A stretch of DNA of 64,000 nucleotides, from positions 310,001 to 374,000 of the forward strand of contig NZ_JAAVVC010000002.1 of the NCBI RefSeq assembly GCF_018449725.1. Direction: 5' to 3'. The translations under genes were made by a program, and so were the position numbers. This document shows, one piece after another, positions 34,941-44,756 of this stretch. Positions within the stretch are counted from its first letter, which is position 1. Every line of letters begins with the position of its first letter. The DNA is from Pseudomonas sp. dw_612. GTDB taxonomy: Bacteria; Pseudomonadota; Gammaproteobacteria; Pseudomonadales; Pseudomonadaceae. A model generated the notes under the pieces. The model was not told the origin of the DNA. It was given only the letters and a program-made list of their open reading frames with translations, and ran no database searches.

Positions 34941-35636
34941 TTAACGCTCGATTTTGATTTCGGTGCGACGGTTCAACGCGCGGCCATCCGCTGTTTTGTT
35001 ATCGGCCACTGGCTGACTTTCGCCGGCACCGGTTACCGAGACGAAGCTGCTGCGCGGTACGCCATCGTGGATCAGGTATTCCACCACCGAATGCGCACGT
35101 TTATCCGACAGTTTCTGGTTGTAGGCATCGCTGCCCACGCTGTCGGTGTGGCCGGTCACGGTCAGGCGCGCGGTGGACGCTTCCTGTTTCAGGCGAGTAG
35201 CGACTTTGTCGAGCACCTCTTTATCGGATGGAGTCAGTGTGGCTTTGTCGAACTGGAAGTGAACATCGCGGATGACGATGGTTTCTTCCTTGACCACCAC
35301 GGCCTCTTCCACCACTGGCGCAGGGACTGGTGGAGGGCAACCGTCGGCATCGACCTGTACGCCTTTAGGCGTATGCGGGCACTTGTCGCGGCTGTCCGGC
35401 ACGCCATCGCCGTCTTCGTCGCCATCACCGTGTACCCAGCAATAAGCGGCTGCCGTGCCGCCGACCAGCAGCGCACCATACCCCGCCCACGCCGAACTTT
35501 CGGTCGCGCCGAGACCGGCACCGACGACGCCACCGACCGCCGCACAGGTCGGCCAGTCGGTTTTCTGCAAACCTGCGCAACCAGTCAACACACTGGTTAG
35601 CAGAACCAAGGGTAATGCTGTCCGAACTATGCTCAT
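34941..35636 (-). CDS. OmpA-family lipoprotein with calcium-type repeat (paralogue 2)
   Basis: A 231-residue lipoprotein (lipobox VLTGC) with the same order of parts as its downstream neighbour: glycine-rich segment, GDGDEDGDGVPDSRDKCPHTP element, and OmpA domain (VTGHTDSVGSDAYNQKLSDKR, NRRTEIKI). AGGAG lies seven bases before the ATG. The tandem arrangement indicates gene duplication. It probably links the outer membrane to peptidoglycan. Confidence 0.93.
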   Translation of the reverse strand: MSIVRTALPLVLLTSVLTGCAGLQKTDWPTCAAVGGVVGAGLGATESSAWAGYGALLVGGTAAAYCWVHGDGDEDGDGVPDSRDKCPHTPKGVQVDADGCPPPVPAPVVEEAVVVKEETIVIRDVHFQFDKATLTPSDKEVLDKVATRLKQEASTARLTVTGHTDSVGSDAYNQKLSDKRAHSVVEYLIHDGVPRSSFVSVTGAGESQPVADNKTADGRALNRRTEIKIER

Positions 35637-35826
35637 CTAGTTTTCTCCTGAGGGATCGGCTTAAAACCGATTCAGGGAGTAAAGACCGGAGTTTTAATCT
35701 CCGCCAGCAATAGGCCATTGCGGTTTCGCCCCATGTTCACGGCAGATCGGCACTTTTGGCACACAACGGCTCTAGGCCCGAACGTTAGGGCAGGCTAGTC
35801 TTGGCAGCTCTGATTGAGGATCTTCG

Positions 35827-36324
35827 ATGATTGCAGGTATTTCTTCACGTACGCCCCAGCAGGCGTTGGCCGCTTTGCTTGACCGCTACGCCCCGGCACG
35901 CCTGTTGCTGATCGGCGCCAGCCAGTTTCCGGCGCTGGAAGCTTTCAAGCTCGCGCACCCGGACACTTGCGTTGCCCATGCCGGGCCTGGCCCATTGCCG
36001 GCGGAACTGGCGGCGCGGCGCTTTGACCTGGCGCTGGTGGTCGATTGCCTGGAGCACCTGCCCAAGCGCGATGGCCTGAACCTGCTGGGCGGAATCCGCA
36101 ACCTCAACGCCAGTCGCATCGCGGTATTGGCCGATTTGCCGGCCGCCGGCTGGCAGGAAACCGACTTTTTCTCGCTGGCCCTGCAAGCCAGCGAACGATT
36201 CCAACGCGACGATCAGGTGCTGACGCTGTTCACCTATGATCTGCTGGACTATAAACAGGTGCCCGACTGGCTCAACTCACGGTTCTGGGCCAATCCGGAA
36301 AACTTCGGGAAATATTGGTGGTAA
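35827..36324 (+). CDS. Methyltransferase-like protein (DUF6231-like)
   Basis: A 165-residue cytoplasmic protein with a Rossmann-like start ([17 protein letters not shown]) and [23 protein letters not shown], which resembles SAM-dependent methyltransferase strands. The SAM glycine loop is weak, so catalysis is uncertain. GAGGA precedes the ATG. The next gene starts five bases after the stop and is probably co-transcribed. Confidence 0.8.
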   Translation: MIAGISSRTPQQALAALLDRYAPARLLLIGASQFPALEAFKLAHPDTCVAHAGPGPLPAELAARRFDLALVVDCLEHLPKRDGLNLLGGIRNLNASRIAVLADLPAAGWQETDFFSLALQASERFQRDDQVLTLFTYDLLDYKQVPDWLNSRFWANPENFGKYWW

Positions 36325-36328
36325 CGCA

Positions 36329-36805
36329 ATGAGTACATCCATTTGCCCTTGCGGCAGCGGCATTCCGCTCGATGCCTGCTGCGGTCATTATCATGCCGGC
36401 CATCCGGCGCCCTGCGCTGAAGCCTTGATGCGTTCGCGCTACAGCGCTTATGTGCTGGGGCTGGTGGATTATCTGGTAGCGACCACCCTGCCTGCCCAAC
36501 AGGCTGGCCTGGATCGTCAATCCATCAGCGACTGGAGCGCCCAAAGCACCTGGCTGGGCCTGGATGTAGAAAGCTCCGAAGTGTTTGGCGGGCAACCGGA
36601 GCACGCCTTCGTCACCTTCACCGCACGCTGGCACGATGGCGGCGGGGAACACAGTCACCGCGAGCGCTCCTCGTTTGTGCAGAACACCGGCCACTGGTAT
36701 TTCATCGATCCGACCGTGCAGCTCAAGGCCGGGCGCAACGACGCTTGCCCGTGTGCGAGCGGGCAGAAATTCAAGAAGTGTTGTGCGGGGTATTTCGGAG
36801 TTTGA
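36329..36805 (+). CDS. YchJ-family protein with SEC-C motifs
   Basis: A 158-residue protein with N-terminal [17 protein letters not shown] and C-terminal [17 protein letters not shown] zinc motifs around an NTF2-like central domain ([35 protein letters not shown]). This is the YchJ/UPF0225 arrangement, at the usual length of about 155. Function is unknown. It directly follows the methyltransferase-like gene. Confidence 0.92.
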   Translation: MSTSICPCGSGIPLDACCGHYHAGHPAPCAEALMRSRYSAYVLGLVDYLVATTLPAQQAGLDRQSISDWSAQSTWLGLDVESSEVFGGQPEHAFVTFTARWHDGGGEHSHRERSSFVQNTGHWYFIDPTVQLKAGRNDACPCASGQKFKKCCAGYFGV

Positions 36806-36818
36806 GGTGACTTTAAAA

Positions 36819-36892
36819 GATCGCAGCCTTCGGCAGCTCCCACAGGTGCACGCCGATCCAATGCAGGACCTGCCGAAGGCTGCGATCTTTTA
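36819..36892. repeat. REP-like inverted repeat, family C
   Basis: The arms AGATCGCAGCCTTCGGCAG and its reverse complement flank about 32 bases, between the YchJ gene and the LEA lipoprotein gene. Confidence 0.88.
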
Positions 36893-36926
36893 GGGCTAGA
36901 CTGGTTCTCAAGGGAGAACCACCAAC

Positions 36927-37412
36927 ATGACCCGTCCGCGCCGCGCCTTACCTCTACTCACCCTGCTCGCCTTGCTGAGCCTGGGCGGTTGCGCCTCCTG
37001 GTTCAGCAGCGACGAACCGGATCCTCAGGTGCATCTGGTCAAGGTCGAAGTGGTGCAGGCCAAACTGCTGGAACAGAAATTCCTCCTGCACTTTCGCGTC
37101 GACAACCCCAACGACAGTGACCTGACGGTGCGTGGCCTCGAATACCGCATTCATCTGGGCGACATGCTGCTGGCCGAAGGCGAGCACGAGCACTGGTTCA
37201 CCGTCGGCCCCAAACGCAGCGCCTATTTCAAAGTGCCGATCCGCACCAACCTGTGGCCCAAGGTGCGGGACCTGGTGAAAATGCTGAAAAGCCCCAAGCA
37301 ACCCGTCCCCTATCGTCTGGAAGGTGAACTGGAAACCGGTTTATTCATCGCGCACTACGTGCACCTGGCGCGTAATGGCGTGATAATCCCCGCCGATTTA
37401 ATTCCGGAGTAA
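36927..37412 (+). CDS. LEA type 2 (WHy-domain) lipoprotein
   Basis: A 161-residue lipoprotein with signal peptide and lipobox SLGGC. The mature part is a LEA-2/WHy domain ([37 protein letters not shown]), linked to desiccation or stress tolerance in other organisms. AAGGGAG precedes the ATG. The SEC-C gene begins five bases after the stop. Confidence 0.9.
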   Translation: MTRPRRALPLLTLLALLSLGGCASWFSSDEPDPQVHLVKVEVVQAKLLEQKFLLHFRVDNPNDSDLTVRGLEYRIHLGDMLLAEGEHEHWFTVGPKRSAYFKVPIRTNLWPKVRDLVKMLKSPKQPVPYRLEGELETGLFIAHYVHLARNGVIIPADLIPE

Positions 37413-37417
37413 ACCCG

Positions 37418-37633
37418 ATGACCCAGCAACCCCATGTCCATGGCCCAGACTGCAATCACGATCACGACGATCATGCCCATGACCACCATGATCACGACCA
37501 TGGCCATGTCCACGGCCCGAACTGCGGCCACGCCCACCAGGAACCGGTGCGCAACGCCCTGAAAGACGTCGGCCGCAACGACCCTTGCCCATGCGGCAAC
37601 GGCAAGAAATTCAAGAAGTGCCACGGCGCTTGA
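37418..37633 (+). CDS. His-rich SEC-C metal-binding protein
   Basis: A 71-residue protein. Residues 6-41 are rich in His and Asp ([19 protein letters not shown]), and residues 55-70 carry the SEC-C zinc motif [17 protein letters not shown]. Both suggest metal binding, perhaps zinc or nickel storage or delivery. It follows the LEA lipoprotein gene by five bases. It is the second SEC-C gene in the region after the YchJ-like gene. Confidence 0.88.
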   Translation: MTQQPHVHGPDCNHDHDDHAHDHHDHDHGHVHGPNCGHAHQEPVRNALKDVGRNDPCPCGNGKKFKKCHGA

Positions 37634-37667
37634 TGCTTCGGGCGGAAATCCTTTTCGCCGGTTGAAT

Positions 37668-37696
37668 CGCCTTCGCGAGCAGGCTCGCTCCCACAT
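37668..37696. repeat. Single REP arm, family A
   Basis: TCGCGAGCAGGCTCGCTCCC here has no inverted partner at the usual distance, although the REPIN at 37738 follows. It may be a decayed doublet. Confidence 0.7.
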
Positions 37697-37737
37697 TTTG
37701 ATCGGCGCCGTGCACAGACTTTGTGTACACCGCAGAT

Positions 37738-37833
37738 CCCCTGTGGGAGCGGGCTTGCTCGCGAAAGCGGTGTGTCAGGCACCATTATTTGACTGGCACT
37801 CCCTCTTCGCGAGCAAGCCCGCTCCCACAGGGG
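37738..37833. repeat. REPIN, family A
   Basis: CTGTGGGAGCGGGCTTGCTC and its inverted partner flank about 50 bases, just downstream of the isochorismatase-like gene stop. Confidence 0.95.
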
Positions 37834-37835
37834 AT

Positions 37836-38393
37836 TCATTCAGGCTTCAGAATCTGCGCAGTGCTGACAACCGTCGCATACTCGCCATGCAGATTACCCA
37901 GCGACATGGCGTGCACTTCCTCAGCGGGATGCGCGTTACCGAAAAAATCGGCCTTGTCGAAGGTAAAGCACGCATCCTCCGCCACCCAGGTATCAAACCC
38001 CAGGTTACCGGCCGTTCGCGCCGTAGACTCCACCGAGTTATGGGTCGCCACGCCCACGATGATCAACTGATCAATCCCCGCCTCACGCAACCCCGCCTCC
38101 AGCCCCGTCGCGCAAAACGCATCCGGCACCTGTTTCTGAATCGGTTGCTCGCCGGCCATCGGCTGGAACCGTTCCTGAAATTCCACGCCCGATTGCTGCG
38201 GCCAGAACACCGAGTTCGGTGAGCGGGACAGGTGCTGCACGTGGATCACAGGCCGCGCGGAGCGCCGCCAAAACGCCAGTAACTCGACGATTCGCTCTTC
38301 GGCCTGAGGATTATTTCGACGGCCCAATTTGGGATGCAAGATGCCTTTTTGCTGATCGATGATGATCAGCGCTGCGTTGATCTTGAGCTCCAT
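37836..38393 (-). CDS. Isochorismatase/cysteine-hydrolase family protein with Ser at the Cys site
   Basis: A 185-residue protein with the first catalytic-triad Asp (AALIIIDQQKG), a Lys candidate (PIQKQVPDAFC) and the segment GVATHNSVESTAR. In active cysteine hydrolases that segment is TxxC-V; here Ser replaces the nucleophile Cys. It may be an isochorismatase-like ether hydrolase or a non-canonical amidase. The start at 38393 (MELKIN) is preferred, although an ATG 15 bases upstream is possible. It is divergent from the GST gene. Confidence 0.85.
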   Translation of the reverse strand: MELKINAALIIIDQQKGILHPKLGRRNNPQAEERIVELLAFWRRSARPVIHVQHLSRSPNSVFWPQQSGVEFQERFQPMAGEQPIQKQVPDAFCATGLEAGLREAGIDQLIIVGVATHNSVESTARTAGNLGFDTWVAEDACFTFDKADFFGNAHPAEEVHAMSLGNLHGEYATVVSTAQILKPE

Positions 38394-38538
38394 GCTGACT
38401 TTTCTCATGCCGGGTCATTGAATTTCACGCACTTCAGCATCACCTCTTCCTACAGGCAAGCTCTCCAGTGCAAACAGGACGACCTAATGCGAGCGGTTGC
38501 TGTCCGTACCTAACGACGTGCATTTTTTGGAGTACTCC

Positions 38539-39183
38539 ATGATCGACCTGTATTACTGGACCACCCCCAACGGCCACAAGATCTCGATTTTCCTCGAGGA
38601 GGCCGGCCTCAAGTACGACGTGCACCCGATCAACATCAGCCAGAACGACCAGTTCAAGCCCGAATTCCTGAAAATCTCCCCGAACAACAAAATCCCGGCC
38701 ATCGTCGATCACGAGCCGGCCGATGGTGGCGAGCCGTTGTCGCTGTTTGAATCCGGGGCGATTCTGCTGTACCTGGCGGAGAAGACCGGCCAGTTCCTGC
38801 CCAAAGACCTGCGCGGGCGTCAGCAAGCGCTGCAATGGTTGTTCTGGCAGATGGGCGGCCTCGGGCCGATGGCCGGGCAGAATCATCACTTCAGTCAATT
38901 TGCGCCGGAGAAAATCCCCTACGCGATCAAACGCTACATCGACGAAACCGCGCGCCTCTACGGCGTGCTCGACAAGCAATTGGCGAGCAATGAATTCGTC
39001 GCCGGCAACGAGTACAGCATCGCCGACATGGCGATCTACCCGTGGATCGTTTCCCACAAGTGGCAGAGCCAGAACCTCGAAGACTTCCCGAATGTGCTGC
39101 GTTGGTTCACGCATATCCAGAACCGCCCGGCGACGGTGAAGGCGTATGCGATTGCGGCGAAGGTCAATCCGCCGAATTCCTGA
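38539..39183 (+). CDS. Glutathione S-transferase, Nu class (YfcG-like)
   Basis: A 214-residue GST. Thioredoxin-fold N terminus begins MIDLYYWTTPNGHKISIFLEEAGL, then ISPNNKIPAIVD and SLFESGAILLYLAEKTG; QMGGLGPMAGQNHHF is characteristic of the Nu class (E. coli YfcG/YghU), which has disulfide-bond reductase activity. GGAG precedes the ATG at 38539, and an earlier in-frame codon is not needed. It is upstream of quiP; from memory P. aeruginosa has the same pairing. Confidence 0.92.
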   Translation: MIDLYYWTTPNGHKISIFLEEAGLKYDVHPINISQNDQFKPEFLKISPNNKIPAIVDHEPADGGEPLSLFESGAILLYLAEKTGQFLPKDLRGRQQALQWLFWQMGGLGPMAGQNHHFSQFAPEKIPYAIKRYIDETARLYGVLDKQLASNEFVAGNEYSIADMAIYPWIVSHKWQSQNLEDFPNVLRWFTHIQNRPATVKAYAIAAKVNPPNS

Positions 39184-39206
39184 TTTCAGGTCAAGAAGAT
39201 CAAAAG

Positions 39207-39275
39207 ATCGCAGCCTTCGGCAGCTCCTGCATGGGATTGATGCTCCCCCCGTAGGAGCTGCCGAAGGCTGCGATC
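39207..39275. repeat. REP-like inverted repeat, family C
   Basis: The arms GATCGCAGCCTTCGGCAGCT and its reverse complement flank about 25 bases, between the GST gene and quiP. Confidence 0.88.
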
Positions 39276-39388
39276 CTTTGCGTTTGTCAGACAAATCCTG
39301 AAATAACCCCATGCCCCGCTTGCGCGGCCACCTCCTGCTCACTAACGTAGCGCCTTTATTGCGTTACTACCCCCGCAGGAGCTTTGCC

Positions 39389-41839
39389 ATGGCCTCGCCA
39401 GCCCTCACACATTTTCTTCCCCGGTTCGGCGTTGCCGCAGCAGTGGCCGGTGTTTTGAGCCTGACCGGTTGTCAGACCTGGAATACTCAGGACACCCTCC
39501 CGCCAACCTCTGGCGTGCAGCCGCTCAAGGGCCTGGCGCAGAATGTTTCGATTCGACGCAATGCCATGGGCATGCCGTTGATCGAAAGCAACAGCTTCCA
39601 CGACGCGCTGTTCACCCTCGGTTACGTCCACGCCAGCGACCGCCTCACGCAAATGGTCACCATGCGCCTGTTGGCCGAGGGCCGTCTGGCGGAAATGTCC
39701 GGCCCGGACCTGCTCGACGCCGACCGCTATATGCGCGCAGTCAACCTGAAGAAAAGCGCCGGTGAGCTGTACAAAGCCTCTTCGCCACGGCTCAAGCGCT
39801 TCTTCGAAGTCTATGCCCGGGGCGTCAACGCCTACCTGTTCCGCTACCGCGACAAGCTGCCCGCCGATCTCGCGGCAACCGGTTACAAGCCTGAATACTG
39901 GAAGCCGGAAGACTCGGCGCTGATTTTCTGCCTGCTGAATTTCAGCCAGTCGGCCAACCTGCCGGAAGAAATTTCTTCGCTGGTCCTCGCCCAAACCGTC
40001 AGCACCGACAAGCTGTCATGGCTGACCCCGTCCGCGCCCGACGAAAAACTGCCAACGGGCGAAACCGACAAGCTCCAGGGCCTCAAGCTCAACGGCGCGA
40101 TCCCGGGCCTGGCAGAAATCACCAAGGCCACCGGGCAACTGTCCGATCTGAATCTGCTGGGTGCCACGTCGTCGAACAACTGGGCCATCGGCCCGCAACG
40201 CAGCCGCAGCGGCAAAAGCCTGCTGGCCAGCGACAGCCACGGGCCGATGGGCGTGCCGTCGTTGTTCAGCTACGTGCAGATCCGTGCGCCGAAATATCAG
40301 GCGGCGGGCGTCAGCATCGCCGGCCTGCCGATGGTGCTCGGCGGTTTCAACGGCAAAGTGGCGTGGAGCATGACCACGGTCATGGGCGACAACCAGGACC
40401 TGTTCCTGGAAAAAATCAAACGCCAGGGCAACGGCCTGACCTACGAAGCCAATGGCAAATGGCAACCGGTGGTGGTGCGTAACGAAACCTACTTCGCCAA
40501 AGGCCAGCGGCCGCTGCGCGAAGCGGTGTACGAAACCCGCCACGGGCCACTGCTCAACAGCGCTCAGGGCCTGAGCATGGCCAACGGTTTCGGCCTGGCC
40601 CTGCAAACCCCGAGCTTCACCGACGACAAGACCCTGGACGCGTTCTTCGACCTGTCCCGCGCGCAAACCGTCGAGAAAGCCTCGGACGCCAGCCGTGAAA
40701 TCCGCGCCATCGCCCTGAACCTGGTGTTTGCCGACGCCAGCAACATTGGCTGGCAAGTCACCGGTCGTTACCCGAACCGTCGCGAAGGCGAAGGCCTGCT
40801 GCCGTCGCCGGGCTGGGAAGGTCGCTACGATTGGGACGGTTACGCCGACCCGATGTTGCACCCGTATGACCAGGACCCGGCCCAAGGCTGGCTCGGCACG
40901 GCCAACCAGCGGGTCATCCCCCACGGCTATGGCATGCAGCTGTCCAATTCCTGGTCCGCCCCGGAACGTGGCGAGCGCATGGCCGAACTGGCCGGCGCGG
41001 GCAAGCACGACAGCCGCAGCCTGATCGCCATGCAATACGACCAGACCACCACGTTCGCCGCCAAACTGAAGAAGATGTTTGAAGCACCGGGCATGGCGCA
41101 GCCGCTGAAACAGGCGATCGATGCGCTGCCGGAAGCCGATCGCAGCAAGGCGCGCGAGGCGTTGACGCGCTTGATGGCGTTCGACGGCAAGCTCAGTCCG
41201 ACCTCCGCCGATGCGGCGATTTATGAGCTGTTCCTGCAAGAAAGCGCCAAGCAAATCTTCCTCGACGAGCTCGGCCCGGAAAGCAGCCCGGCGTGGAAAG
41301 CCTTTATCGCCAACGGCAAGTTGTCCTACGCGGCCCAGGCCGATCACCTGCTCGGTCGCGAAGACAGCCCGTTCTGGGATGACGCGCGCACCCCGCAAAA
41401 AGAAGACAAACCGGCGATCCTCGCTCGCAGCCTGGCGGCGGCCATCAGTGCCGGCGACAGTCAGTTGGGCGGCGATCACAAGGCATGGCAGTGGGGCAAA
41501 CTGCACCGCTACGAGTGGAAGAATGCCAGTGGCCAGACCGTGCGCGGTCCGTTGGCGGCCGGCGGCGATCACACCACGTTGAACACCGCGGCGTTTGCCT
41601 GGGGCCAGGACTTCAACACCACGCTAGCGCCGTCGATGCGCTTTATCGTCGACTTCGGCCAGGCCGAACCGTTGATGGGGCAAAACGCTACGGGCCAGTC
41701 CGGTAACCCGGCGAGCCCGAACTACCTCGACAGCATCGACCCGTGGCTCAAAGGCCAATACATGAGCCTGCCAATGCAGCCGCAGAACTTTGACAAGGCG
41801 TATGGCAAGGCGCGGTTGACCCTGACACCTGGCAAATAA
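39389..41839 (+). CDS. quiP: Acyl-homoserine lactone acylase QuiP
   Basis: An 816-residue Ntn-hydrolase of the penicillin acylase family. A signal peptide with lipobox-like LTGC is followed by the alpha chain, then the autocleavage site and beta chain starting at Ser262 of [20 protein letters not shown]. Stretches such as [20 protein letters not shown] match my memory of P. aeruginosa QuiP. QuiP removes the acyl chain from long-chain homoserine lactones, quenching quorum signals. The ATG at 39389 follows AGGAG. Confidence 0.93.
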   Translation: MASPALTHFLPRFGVAAAVAGVLSLTGCQTWNTQDTLPPTSGVQPLKGLAQNVSIRRNAMGMPLIESNSFHDALFTLGYVHASDRLTQMVTMRLLAEGRLAEMSGPDLLDADRYMRAVNLKKSAGELYKASSPRLKRFFEVYARGVNAYLFRYRDKLPADLAATGYKPEYWKPEDSALIFCLLNFSQSANLPEEISSLVLAQTVSTDKLSWLTPSAPDEKLPTGETDKLQGLKLNGAIPGLAEITKATGQLSDLNLLGATSSNNWAIGPQRSRSGKSLLASDSHGPMGVPSLFSYVQIRAPKYQAAGVSIAGLPMVLGGFNGKVAWSMTTVMGDNQDLFLEKIKRQGNGLTYEANGKWQPVVVRNETYFAKGQRPLREAVYETRHGPLLNSAQGLSMANGFGLALQTPSFTDDKTLDAFFDLSRAQTVEKASDASREIRAIALNLVFADASNIGWQVTGRYPNRREGEGLLPSPGWEGRYDWDGYADPMLHPYDQDPAQGWLGTANQRVIPHGYGMQLSNSWSAPERGERMAELAGAGKHDSRSLIAMQYDQTTTFAAKLKKMFEAPGMAQPLKQAIDALPEADRSKAREALTRLMAFDGKLSPTSADAAIYELFLQESAKQIFLDELGPESSPAWKAFIANGKLSYAAQADHLLGREDSPFWDDARTPQKEDKPAILARSLAAAISAGDSQLGGDHKAWQWGKLHRYEWKNASGQTVRGPLAAGGDHTTLNTAAFAWGQDFNTTLAPSMRFIVDFGQAEPLMGQNATGQSGNPASPNYLDSIDPWLKGQYMSLPMQPQNFDKAYGKARLTLTPGK

Positions 41840-41853
41840 AAAACAAGTTCAAG

Positions 41854-41956
41854 AGATCGCAGCCTCGTTTCACTCGACAGCTCCTACATTGGAACGCGTG
41901 CTTCCTGTAGGAGCTGTGTAGGAGCTGTCGAGTGAAACGAGGCTGCGATCTTTTGA
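41854..41956. repeat. REP-like inverted repeat, family C variant with an 11-base duplication
   Basis: The left arm ends CTCGACAGCTCCTAC and the right arm is its reverse complement, but the right arm contains the 11-base unit GTAGGAGCTGT twice. The inner stem differs from other family C copies (TCGTTTCACTCGAC in place of TTCGG). Confidence 0.85.
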
Positions 41957-42036
41957 TGTTCCCCTCTGAAAACCCGATAGAACTTCTGCCTTCGCGCCAA
42001 CCTCCTAGCTAACAAGCCCCCCATATCGGCAACAAC

Positions 42037-43071
42037 ATGGACCTTGTTATCGCGCGTCCCGAAGGTTTGTACTGCCCCGCCGGCGATTTCTATATCGACC
42101 CTTGGCGTCCGGTGGAGCGCGCGGTGATTACCCACGCCCATGGCGACCATGCCCGCACCGGTAATCAACATTACCTGGCGGCGGCTCCCGGCGAAGGGAT
42201 CTTGCGCTCACGCCTGGGCCAGGACATCAACCTGCAAACCCTGCCCTACGGCGATCGCTTGTTGCATCACGGCGTCACCCTGAGTTTTCACCCGGCCGGG
42301 CATGTGCTCGGTTCGGCGCAAGTGCGCCTGGAATACGGCGGTGAAGTCTGGGTCGCCTCGGGGGATTACAAGATTGAGCCCGACGGCACCTGCGCGCCGT
42401 TCGAACCGGTGCGTTGCCACACCTTCATCACGGAATCGACCTTCGGCCTGCCGATCTATCGCTGGCAGCCCCAGGCGCAGATCTTTGCCGACATCAATCA
42501 GTGGTGGCGGGCCAACATCGCCGCCGAGAAAGCCAGCGTCCTGTTCTGCTACTCCTTCGGCAAGGCCCAGCGCATTCTCCACGGCATCGATGCCAGCATC
42601 GGCCCCATTCTGGTGCATGGTGCCGTCGAGCCGCTGAACCGGGTTTATCGCGAAAGCGGTATTTATCTGCCGCCAACGATTTACGCCGGCGACGTCAAAA
42701 AGACCGATCCGATCATGCGCCAGGCCTTGGTCCTTGCCCCGCCCTCGGCCGGTGGCAGCAGCTGGATGCGCCGGTTTGGTGACTACAGCGACGGTTTCGC
42801 CAGTGGCTGGATGCGTTTACGCGGCACTCGACGGCGACGCGGGGTGGACCGGGGGTTTGTACTGTCGGACCACGCCGATTGGCCCGGATTGCTCTGGGCC
42901 ATCGAACAGACCGGCGCGGAGCGCGTGATGGTGACCCATGGCTCGGTCGGGGTACTGGTTCGTCATTTGCGCGAACAAGGGCTGGATGCCCAGGGTTTCA
43001 GCACGGAGTACGGTGACGATGAGGAGGATCACGCCGCCGTCGCCCCGGAGCCCACCGAGGTGCAGCCATGA
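42037..43071 (+). CDS. Ligase-associated DNA exonuclease (metallo-beta-lactamase fold)
   Basis: A 344-residue MBL-fold nuclease with the metal site THAHGDHA, a metal-binding Asp in VASGDYK, the substrate loops TESTFGLPIY and YSFGKAQRIL, and a late His in LSDHADWPGL. It matches the exonuclease of the four-gene Lhr-Core/MPE/Exo/Lig repair set characterised by Shuman and co-workers in P. putida. It overlaps the ATP-dependent ligase gene by four bases (ATGA). Confidence 0.93.
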   Translation: MDLVIARPEGLYCPAGDFYIDPWRPVERAVITHAHGDHARTGNQHYLAAAPGEGILRSRLGQDINLQTLPYGDRLLHHGVTLSFHPAGHVLGSAQVRLEYGGEVWVASGDYKIEPDGTCAPFEPVRCHTFITESTFGLPIYRWQPQAQIFADINQWWRANIAAEKASVLFCYSFGKAQRILHGIDASIGPILVHGAVEPLNRVYRESGIYLPPTIYAGDVKKTDPIMRQALVLAPPSAGGSSWMRRFGDYSDGFASGWMRLRGTRRRRGVDRGFVLSDHADWPGLLWAIEQTGAERVMVTHGSVGVLVRHLREQGLDAQGFSTEYGDDEEDHAAVAPEPTEVQP

Positions 43072-44756
43072 AAGCGTTCGCCGAGCTGTACGCGGAACTC
43101 GACGCCACCACTTCAAGCAACGCCAAACTCGCCGCCATGCAAGCCTACTTTGCACAGGCCGCGCCGGAAGATGCGGCGTGGGCTGTGTATTTTCTGTCCG
43201 GCGGCCGGCCTCGGCAGTTGGTACCCGTGCGCGCGCTGCGGGAGTTGGCGGTGGAGATTTCCGGGCTCTCGACGTGGTTGTTCGAGGAGAGTTATCAAGC
43301 GGTCGGTGATCTGGCGGAAACCATTTCATTGGTGCTCCCCGAAGCCCCTCACAGTTCTACCGAAGGGTTGGCGACCTGGATCGAAGACAAATTGCTGCCG
43401 CTGCGTGGTGAAACCCCGGAGTTCCTCGCCCGGCGCCTGCCCGCCCTCTGGGCGCAACTGGATCGCCCCAGCCTGATGCTGTGTATCAAGCTGATCACCG
43501 GCAGTTTTCGCGTCGGCGTTTCCAAGTTGTTGGTCACACGGGCGCTGGCGGCCATGGCTGGGCTCGACAGCAAACGGGTGGCCCAGCGCTTGGTGGGTTA
43601 CACCGATTTGTCCAACCGGCCGAGCGCCGCCAGTTACTTGAAACTTATCGCGCCGCAGTCCGATGACGAACATGCCCAGCGCGGCGGCCAGCCCTATCCG
43701 TTTTTCCTCGCCCATGCCCTGCAACAATCCGTCGAGCAGTTCGACGCCGTGCTCGGTCCGGCCAGCCAATGGCAGGTGGAATGGAAGTGGGACGGAATCC
43801 GCGCCCAAGTGGTCAAGCGCGAGGGGCGGCTGTGGATCTGGTCCCGGGGCGAAGAACTGGTCAGCGAGCGCTTCCCCGAACTGGATGCGCTGACCCACGG
43901 CTTACCCGACGGCACGGTGATCGACGGGGAAATCGTCGCCTGGAAATCCGTCCATCCCACCACCGAGGATGCATTCAACCCGCAGTGCTCCGCGCCTCCC
44001 GCGGTGCAACCCTTCGCCCTGCTGCAACAGCGCATTGGTCGTAAAACCCTGGGCAAGAAAATCCTCGACGACGTGCCGGTGGTGCTACTCGCCTACGACC
44101 TGCTGGAATGGCAAGGCGAAGACTGGCGCAACCACACCCAGGTTGAACGGCGCACCCAACTGGAGCATGTCATCGCCCGTTGCAACAGCCCGGTGCTATT
44201 GGCATCGCCGGTGCTCACCGGAGAAGACTGGTTCGACCTCGCCCGGCAACGGGAAGCGTCGCGACGGCTCGGGGTCGAAGGCATGATGCTTAAGGCCCGG
44301 GATGCGCTGTATGGCGTGGGCCGGACCAAGGACATGGGCGTGTGGTGGAAGTGGAAAGTCGATCCATTCAGCGTCGATGCCGTGCTGATTTATGCGCAAC
44401 GGGGCCATGGTCGTCGGGCGAGTCTGTACAGCGATTACACGTTCGCCGTATGGGACGGCCCGCCCGACGCGAGCGAACGGATGCTGGTGCCATTCGCCAA
44501 GGCTTATTCGGGCCTGACCGACGCGGAAATGCGCCAGGTCGACAGCATCGTGCGCAAAACCACCGTAGAGAAATTCGGGCCGGTGAGCAGTGTGAAGCCG
44601 AGCCTGGTGTTCGAGCTGGGGTTTGAAGGTATCGCCCTGTCCCGGCGGCACAAGAGCGGGATTGCGGTGCGGTTTCCGAGGATGTTGCGGTGGCGGCAGG
44701 ATAAGACCGTCGAGGATGCCGATAGCCTGGCGACACTGCAGGATTTACTGAGCTAA
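43068..44756 (+). CDS. ATP-dependent DNA ligase (LigB/Lig of the Lhr cluster)
   Basis: A 562-residue ligase. An N-terminal alpha-helical DNA-binding domain (1-210) is followed by the nucleotidyltransferase domain with motif I KWDGIR (nucleophile Lys240), motif III around ELDALTHGLPDGTVIDGEIV, motif IV EGMMLK, motif V KWKVDPF, then the OB-fold. It seals nicks using ATP, unlike the NAD-dependent LigA used in replication. It is translationally coupled to the upstream exonuclease. Confidence 0.94.
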   Translation: MKAFAELYAELDATTSSNAKLAAMQAYFAQAAPEDAAWAVYFLSGGRPRQLVPVRALRELAVEISGLSTWLFEESYQAVGDLAETISLVLPEAPHSSTEGLATWIEDKLLPLRGETPEFLARRLPALWAQLDRPSLMLCIKLITGSFRVGVSKLLVTRALAAMAGLDSKRVAQRLVGYTDLSNRPSAASYLKLIAPQSDDEHAQRGGQPYPFFLAHALQQSVEQFDAVLGPASQWQVEWKWDGIRAQVVKREGRLWIWSRGEELVSERFPELDALTHGLPDGTVIDGEIVAWKSVHPTTEDAFNPQCSAPPAVQPFALLQQRIGRKTLGKKILDDVPVVLLAYDLLEWQGEDWRNHTQVERRTQLEHVIARCNSPVLLASPVLTGEDWFDLARQREASRRLGVEGMMLKARDALYGVGRTKDMGVWWKWKVDPFSVDAVLIYAQRGHGRRASLYSDYTFAVWDGPPDASERMLVPFAKAYSGLTDAEMRQVDSIVRKTTVEKFGPVSSVKPSLVFELGFEGIALSRRHKSGIAVRFPRMLRWRQDKTVEDADSLATLQDLLS

